Assembly (NCBI RefSeq): GCF_030867145.1
Contig: NC_134431.1
Coordinates: 10,369,089 to 10,433,088 of the forward strand
From: Opisthocomus hoazin
Lineage: Eukaryota; Chordata; Aves; Opisthocomiformes; Opisthocomidae
Direction: 5' to 3'
DNA length: 64,000 bases
A program made the position numbers and the translations under genes. Below, one piece after another: positions 58,544-64,000 of the stretch (positions are counted from its first letter, which is position 1; the number at the start of each line of letters is the position of its first letter). The notes beneath the pieces are model-generated. The model was not told the origin of the DNA and did not search any database. It worked only from the letters and a program-made list of their open reading frames with translations.

Positions 58544-61500
58544 TTCCCCATTTTTCCTTTCCCAGGCTTCCCTGCCACCTTGGAGTGTGCTGTCCTGCCC
58601 TGAGATCTCCAGGCAGTCACCGGTTTTGGAGGAACACAGCTCACAGCAGGCCCTGGGGACCAATGGGTTGATGCACCTTGTTCTGAGCCAGTTGTTCCAA
58701 GTTTTTCTGTCCCTGGCAAACTCAAAGCCAAGCAGAACGGCAGAGCATGTCCCTGCCGTCTCAGAGTGGCTCTGAGGGGAGCACGGCAGGCACCGGTCAC
58801 CTCATCTGAGGGGAAGCTGTCCTTGCAGAGCCAGTTCACAGAATAAACATCGATAGAAATTGAACTCCAAGGGCAGATTTTTTCCAAAGGTTCATATCTG
58901 TACACAATCTAACCTCCGCTACCCTTAGTTGAACCCGCTGTCCAGACAGCACTGGGGAGGGAAGTGGCAGAAGAATGACATTTGCTTCCAGCTTCATTTA
59001 TGTAAAAATCACATTTTACTGGCCACAACCACTGTGAAACGTGGCCCTTTGGACTGCTTCTGGGGTCTGGAGGGCACAGCCCTGCCAAAGTCTGGAACAC
59101 ACCAGGGGGGACAGCGTTTGGGTACAGCCTTTGGAAGAAGCCGCTTGATAAATTCAGACGAAGCTCAAGCCACACGACACCCATTTCGCCGGTGCTGTCA
59201 CACAGGTGGCTGCAGGATACTGCCTTGCTCCAGGGCCAGCCCCACGCACAGCTGAGGTTGGTGGGACACGACACCAATTTGAGGAATGTGCCTGTGTCCC
59301 CAGGATGAGCGGGAAGGCTGTGTGAGCACACACCAGCTGCTTCAGTTCACCCTTAAATTCTCTTTCGAACTTAAACCCCTGCCAGGCTGGGGCTCTCCCG
59401 AGAGGGCATGGGCGCACTGCTCGCCTGCTCACCTTTCAAGGTAAGGCAGCAAAGGAGAAGGTGTCCTGGAAACACTCCTGCTTTGCAGGTTATTAACGGA
59501 GTCGCAGCAAGCAAACCGCATAGCCCAGAGCCCTACGGTACTGCTGGTGGGGGAACACAGACATCCCAGGGGTTACCGCCTATGCAATCAGGTCAGCACC
59601 CAAGTGATTTTATGACACCGCTGGATGTGAAATCATGGGAGATCTGGGCAGAAAATAACCCCTGAGCAGGTCAGCCACCTTTTGAAACTGCCTTATGGCT
59701 GTAACTGGCCTCTGCCAGCTTGCCTTTGGGAAGGAATCTCTCTCCTTGAGCAAGGTTTCTTGCTGTGGGCTTTCTGGCTCAAGCTGGTCTTTTAGTAACT
59801 ATATATTGCTTATGTATAGATCAACAGAGCACACGTGTCTGCACTTGCCTCAGCATCTTCAGCCTCAAGAGGCTGATTGAACTTGGAACAGGATGGCTAT
59901 TCAAAAATAAAGCCATCACTGGTAAAAGGCACAAGTGCTCATGTTCAGGCAGCACAGAGTGGGAAACGCAGCAGCCACAGCACGCTGCCAAGGCACCAAA
60001 CCCAAACCAAGGCAGCCCTGCCTTGTTCCCTGCACCATGCCCACGCTCCCACCAAGCAGCAGCACAGCACCCCCCCAAACCCCTTCCCACCCAGCTCAGA
60101 ACAGGGGACCAGGCTGCAGAAGCACCAAAAACTAAAGAAATCAGCTCTCCCAAGCAGTGACCACATCCAAAACCCTGCCCAACAGCAGCAGCAAGCCCAG
60201 ACCCTACCTCAGCCCCAAGGGGCAAAGCCACCATCCTCCTAGCAGCCACCATAGGAGCTGCCCTCTGGAGCTGCCCTTTTGGGAGGGGGGCTCCTGTCTT
60301 CAGGCAATTGGTGGCAGCTGGTGGCCCCGCTCCCAGCTGGGGACAATCATTAAGTCAGCACCAGCTGCGCCACGACCCAGGGGACGGGCCCAGCATGGCA
60401 GATGGGAGCACCTGGGTTAGGGTAGCCCTGGGTCCTGCCGCCGAGGGACCCTGGACCTGCTGTTTGGCCTGGCCACAGTGCATGGAGCTAATTAAATTGA
60501 TTGGGATTTTGCTAAGCGGCTGCAGTGCCGCTGCCCGGAGCCCCCAGCAGCAGGAGTGTCTCTGAGTGAGACTGAAGCATACTCAGTGTTATGTGCTCTC
60601 AAAGTTACGCGTTCTCACACCAAACTACAGACAAAGATGCTGATCTGGGGTTTTCCTGGAATCGTAAAGGACCTAGGAGATTTGCAGGGTTTTTTTTTTC
60701 CTGTCTCCTTTAGGTGATTTCTGGACCGCAGTAGCTTTTAGCTGGCAGGAGATAAAGCAGCAGGCTGGGGGCTGGTAAGCAGAGCAGGGACCCGATGCTG
60801 CACTGGTGGCTGGACCATGCCGTGTCCCCAAGCCCATCACAGCCCGAAGCCCCGGCCTGGCTGGGGTCACCTTCTTGGCCCCCCGACCGCCCCCGGGGGG
60901 CCATGCCCTGAGAGCCCCCAGGAGATGGCAGCAGCCCGGCGTGTTCATGGCCTCCGGTGGGACATCGGCCCTTGGGCACCTTTCTGGAGGCTTCTGTGCT
61001 CCCCAGGGCAGCGATGGCAGTGGCACGGCCGGCCTTGGCCGAGGCGGCAGCTGGAGGGTCCCCCGGCACGGAGCCGTGCGGCAGGGCCCGGTCGCTGGCC
61101 ACACCATCGCTGCGTCACCCGGCGGCAGGACGGCTCGGCTGTGGGGGTGGAGGGGTCTGCTCGCCCCCAGCCCCGAGCCCAGCCGATGGCCATTCCCCGT
61201 CCCCGCAGCTGCTCCCCCTCGGCACCGAGCCTGCCCAGGCTCTTGCCCCGGCACCGAGATTTCCATTCCTCCCAGAGCCCGGCCGCTGACACAGGACTGA
61301 ACCAAGTCGAACACCAGTTTCAAATGAGTGAATTTACTTTCAAAACGCACAATTTCTGGAACACGATGGCTGGTCAGCAGAGACACCGAGTGCTTGCGGC
61401 TCCCTCGCGTGCCGGGCCCCGGGCCGGGCGGTCACCAGCCCTCCTGGAAACATGTACCCACGTTGGAAACTTTGTCCTCTCTCTTCACCGGCTGCCCTGA

Positions 61501-63475
61501 TTTGTCTTGGTTTGTTTGCAGCGTTTTGCAGACATTGCACATCGCTGTGTCGGGTGGGGGGTGCTTTGCATAGCAGGGGTGGGGAGCACAGGCAGGAGCA
61601 TCGCTCCCCACGTGGCCTTTCAGTAATTACTTGGCTCTTGGGCATAAACCCTGCCCTGCCCCAGCTGCCTGCGCCTGAAGGTATCACACGTGGGCAAAAC
61701 CGCCCCGGGGAGCAGGCAAGTCCACCCCGGAGGTGTCAGTGACCCTCTCCTGTCACGGGGAAACTGCTCGGTAAAGTGGCTCAGTGGAAATGACCAAGGG
61801 ACAAAAGCAAGTGCCACGACTGCCATGCTGTCGTGCGCTGATCAGAGCTGTGCAGCAGCGACGGTGACAACGGTATACAGGGAAAGCAGGAGCAGGGCCG
61901 CCAGCACCCTTCGCCGCTTCGCTGGGTGCCTCCGCACGCAGCAACCGCTTTCCCCACCGCAGACCCCTCCCTGGCCCCAGCGTCACCCACGCTGAAATTG
62001 GACCATAGCACCGAGGCCAAAAGCCGTGATATTTTTAATGCCTGGGTTCAAAAGGACCGAGTTTGTAGCTCCAACGAGCGGCGGCAGGCGTCCGCCGCCT
62101 GCCCCCCTGCCTTCCCGCACGCGCCGGCAGCCAGCCGGTCTTTCGTGAAGTGCTCTGGGTCCTCGGAAGAGAGGAGGCTGCTCTATCTGTGCCAAGAAAA
62201 GGCAGTGATACATCTTGGTTCTAGGAGCGACTGCTAAAAATAGCAATATCTGCGTCTGGAGAGCGGCGGGAGGAGGGAGAGCGCGGGCTCGGCGTACAGG
62301 CAGGGCGGCTGGCAGGCAGAGCAGCGCCAGCGCCAGCACCGAGGGCAGCCGCGGGTTCCCAGCGCTTGGTGTGGGAAACATTTCCCTACTCCCGTTTAGC
62401 ACGTCCATGATTTAATGCTGCAGCTCTGGCCACGGGTTGTGGTGTGGGTTTTTTTCGATAACGAGTGACAACACAAAGTGCTCCCAGGAGTAACTGGCGG
62501 GCAGCACGTTTCCCACCCCCGCCACCGACTCTTCTCATCACCTTGAATGCAGCTTTTAGTTTTTTGGGGCATAACCAACCTCTCTCAGCACCCTGGCCAC
62601 GTTATGCATCCCCTGCAAAGTAAAACCAGGTCCCGCCACGCCAAAGGCTGGGCACACAAGCGGCTGGGGGTGGGACAGGTGACCTTCACCGCGGGGCTGC
62701 CAGCAAGCCACTGCAGAGGGACGCCTGCCAGCCTGCCCTCTGCCTCCCACGGCAGATCGCACGGGGACTTTGCTGTTGATGGCTTCGCATCGGGCCCTGT
62801 CACAGCTTCTCGGGCCCCTTCATCCCGGACCCTTCCCGTGGCTGAGCTGCCCACACTGGTTGCCAGATGCCGACTACCAGCCCGCGGGATGCCGTTCCCT
62901 GAGCAGCTGCTGCCCCGCCATCCCAGCCACCCGGAGACCGCCTGCAGCCACAGCCCGTCTCCGGGGTGGTGCTCGGCCACAGATTCACCCTTCCCTGCCT
63001 GGAAAGCGTGACCTGGGACTGCTATTACTCGCACTGGGATTATTCTAACCCCAAATCCTCGCTCTAGAGACAAGCTCCCATTTTGATCTGTAGGATAGTT
63101 CTGGGTTTGCATTCCATCAGGGGAGCAGGGTAACCCAGCCTGGGCAGGGAGTGGCCTCTGGAGAGGTAGAGAGAGATGCTTCATCATCCCCAGTGAGGTA
63201 GCTGAGCGGTGCGGTCCCACTCCCCAACGGGAGCGGAGGTGGTCGGCGGGGGCTGGAGGAGCTGGCGCTGGAGGTGGGGCTCCTCCCAGGGCCCCCTGGT
63301 CCCCTGCCCGCCTTGCCAGGCACGGTTCCTTAAGACAACCAAGTTCCTACTTGGTCATCAGAGCACCAGTATGGAAAAGCAAAGGCCAAGGGCCCAGAGA
63401 GCAAGCTGCAGGAGAAAGTGCACCCTGGACTTGGACCCTGGGCGGGTTTCAGGCACTAGGGGCCTAGAAAGGGTC
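58544..63475. other. GC-rich intergenic sequence, right part
   Basis: No gene is supported. SPATA2, the gene I expected to converge on SLC9A8 from the right by mammalian synteny, has no recognisable coding sequence in this interval. A CpG-rich patch lies at 61.9-62.4 kb. Open frames here are long only because stops are rare in GC-rich DNA. Confidence 0.5.
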
Positions 63476-63488
63476 TTTTTTTTTTTTT
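63476..63488 (+). repeat. T13 homopolymer (A13 on the minus strand)
   Basis: A 13-base T run about 180 bp beyond the stop of the minus-strand frame at 63669. It might be a simple slippage tract or the A-tail of a retrocopy. No AATAAA is seen on the minus strand between the two. Confidence 0.7.
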
Positions 63489-63668
63489 CACAAGTGCAAA
63501 GACTAGGCTCAGAGTTGCACGAGCCAAAACAGAGGGAGAGGCAAGGCTGGTCTTCACTTTTCATGTCACTTCATCTGCAGAACATGCTGGGAACCCATCA
63601 GAAATGTAGGTGAGAGATAACTTGCGCTTGGGTCTGTCTTCCAGTGCGCTGGTAGGGCATGGCCGGGC

Positions 63669-63998
63669 TCAGAGGAGGTCTTTCATGATACTCGACGGCA
63701 GGGCTTCCCCCACCACATTCACAGCGCCCAGGCCTGACCTCTTCCGTGTGACGAGCACCATCACCTGCACCGTCCTCTTCAGCCCCGGCCGGGAAGCAGG
63801 TCCGTCAGCCAGGATAGCCAGGGGAGCGTGCCGGGGTGAGCTGCCGGCTGCCTGGGGGAGTTGGTAGCACTTCGGGTAGTTGCTGAAACACTCAAAAGTG
63901 TCGTTGCAGATTCTGCAAGCCCCAGGGTGGCCACCGAATTCCGGGGAAGAGAAGGGCTGGAGCACAGCGCTTGGGCAGCCGCAGCAGAGGAGGGTGCG
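63669..63998 (-). CDS. Unrecognised open frame running off the right edge (possible terminal exon)
   Basis: The minus-strand frame is open from the window edge to TGA at 63671-63669, about 109 codons with no ATG that I trust near its 5' end. It encodes a cysteine-containing segment (RTLLCCGCPSAVLQPF, then GACRICNDTFECFSNYPKCY). A basic C-terminal part follows (RTVQVMVLVTRKRSGLGAV) and it ends SSIMKDLL. I recognise no family, and it does not resemble SPATA2 or RNF114. It could be the last exon of a gene outside the window or a chance frame in GC-rich DNA. Confidence 0.25.
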   Translation of the reverse strand, partial: RTLLCCGCPSAVLQPFSSPEFGGHPGACRICNDTFECFSNYPKCYQLPQAAGSSPRHAPLAILADGPASRPGLKRTVQVMVLVTRKRSGLGAVNVVGEALPSSIMKDLL

Positions 63999-64000
63999 GA

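Noticed and set aside
60673-61500. Frames of 237 and 227 codons on opposite strands
   Set aside because: They overlap each other and have biased Pro/Ala/Arg composition. Nothing resembles SPATA2 or another neighbour expected by synteny.
1-64000. tRNA, rRNA, CRISPR arrays, bacterial operons, integrated viral genes
   Set aside because: No cloverleaf with A/B boxes, no regularly spaced repeat-spacer array, and no viral gene motifs were seen. The only tandem arrays are the two minisatellites and short simple repeats.

Overview
This is an ordinary piece of a vertebrate nuclear chromosome. It is almost certainly sauropsid and most likely avian. The evidence is intron-split genes with compact introns, two CpG-island promoters, and interspersed repeats that I recognise almost entirely as CR1-type LINE fragments, with no Alu, L1 or B1. 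The gene pair matches the conserved block B4GALT5 - SLC9A8 (human 20q13), which I would expect on the avian chromosome 20 equivalent. That assignment is inference.

Layout: (1) 1-2752 is the start of intron 1 of B4GALT5 on the minus strand; its first coding exon is 2753-2879 inside a CpG island with a tandem GC-box array. (2) 3240-3812 is a degenerate ~21-bp minisatellite beside that island. (3) 3.8-23 kb is intergenic, with a 1.2-kb minus-strand CR1 carrying decayed reverse-transcriptase frames, two plus-strand CR1 3' ends and no recognisable exon. (4) 23005-23225 is a ~30-bp minisatellite that leads into the SLC9A8 CpG-island promoter. (5) 23562-53664 is the complete SLC9A8 (NHE8 Na+/H+ exchanger) gene on the plus strand. 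I could place all 16 coding exons to the base. They join in frame to 574 codons plus stop, seven fewer than the 581 residues I recall for human; the difference lies at the N-terminus. (6) The 3'UTR runs to about 55.15 kb. (7) 55.2-64 kb is intergenic and becomes very GC-rich. It holds a diverged pair of ~240-bp direct copies and, at the right edge, an unrecognised minus-strand open frame.

B4GALT5 (Golgi lactosylceramide synthase) and SLC9A8 (Golgi/endosomal and apical Na+/H+ exchanger) are divergently oriented, with start codons about 20.7 kb apart. They are neighbours rather than a pathway.

The most notable molecular feature is SLC9A8 intron 9. It has AT-AC ends with a near-perfect U12 5' splice site and branch-point motif, so this one join depends on the minor spliceosome. 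I found no CRISPR, operon, viral or exotic system, and say so plainly. The best leads are the U12 intron, the promoter-flanking minisatellites, the duplicated 55.8/58.3-kb element, the in-frame 5' extension of SLC9A8 and the edge reading frame.
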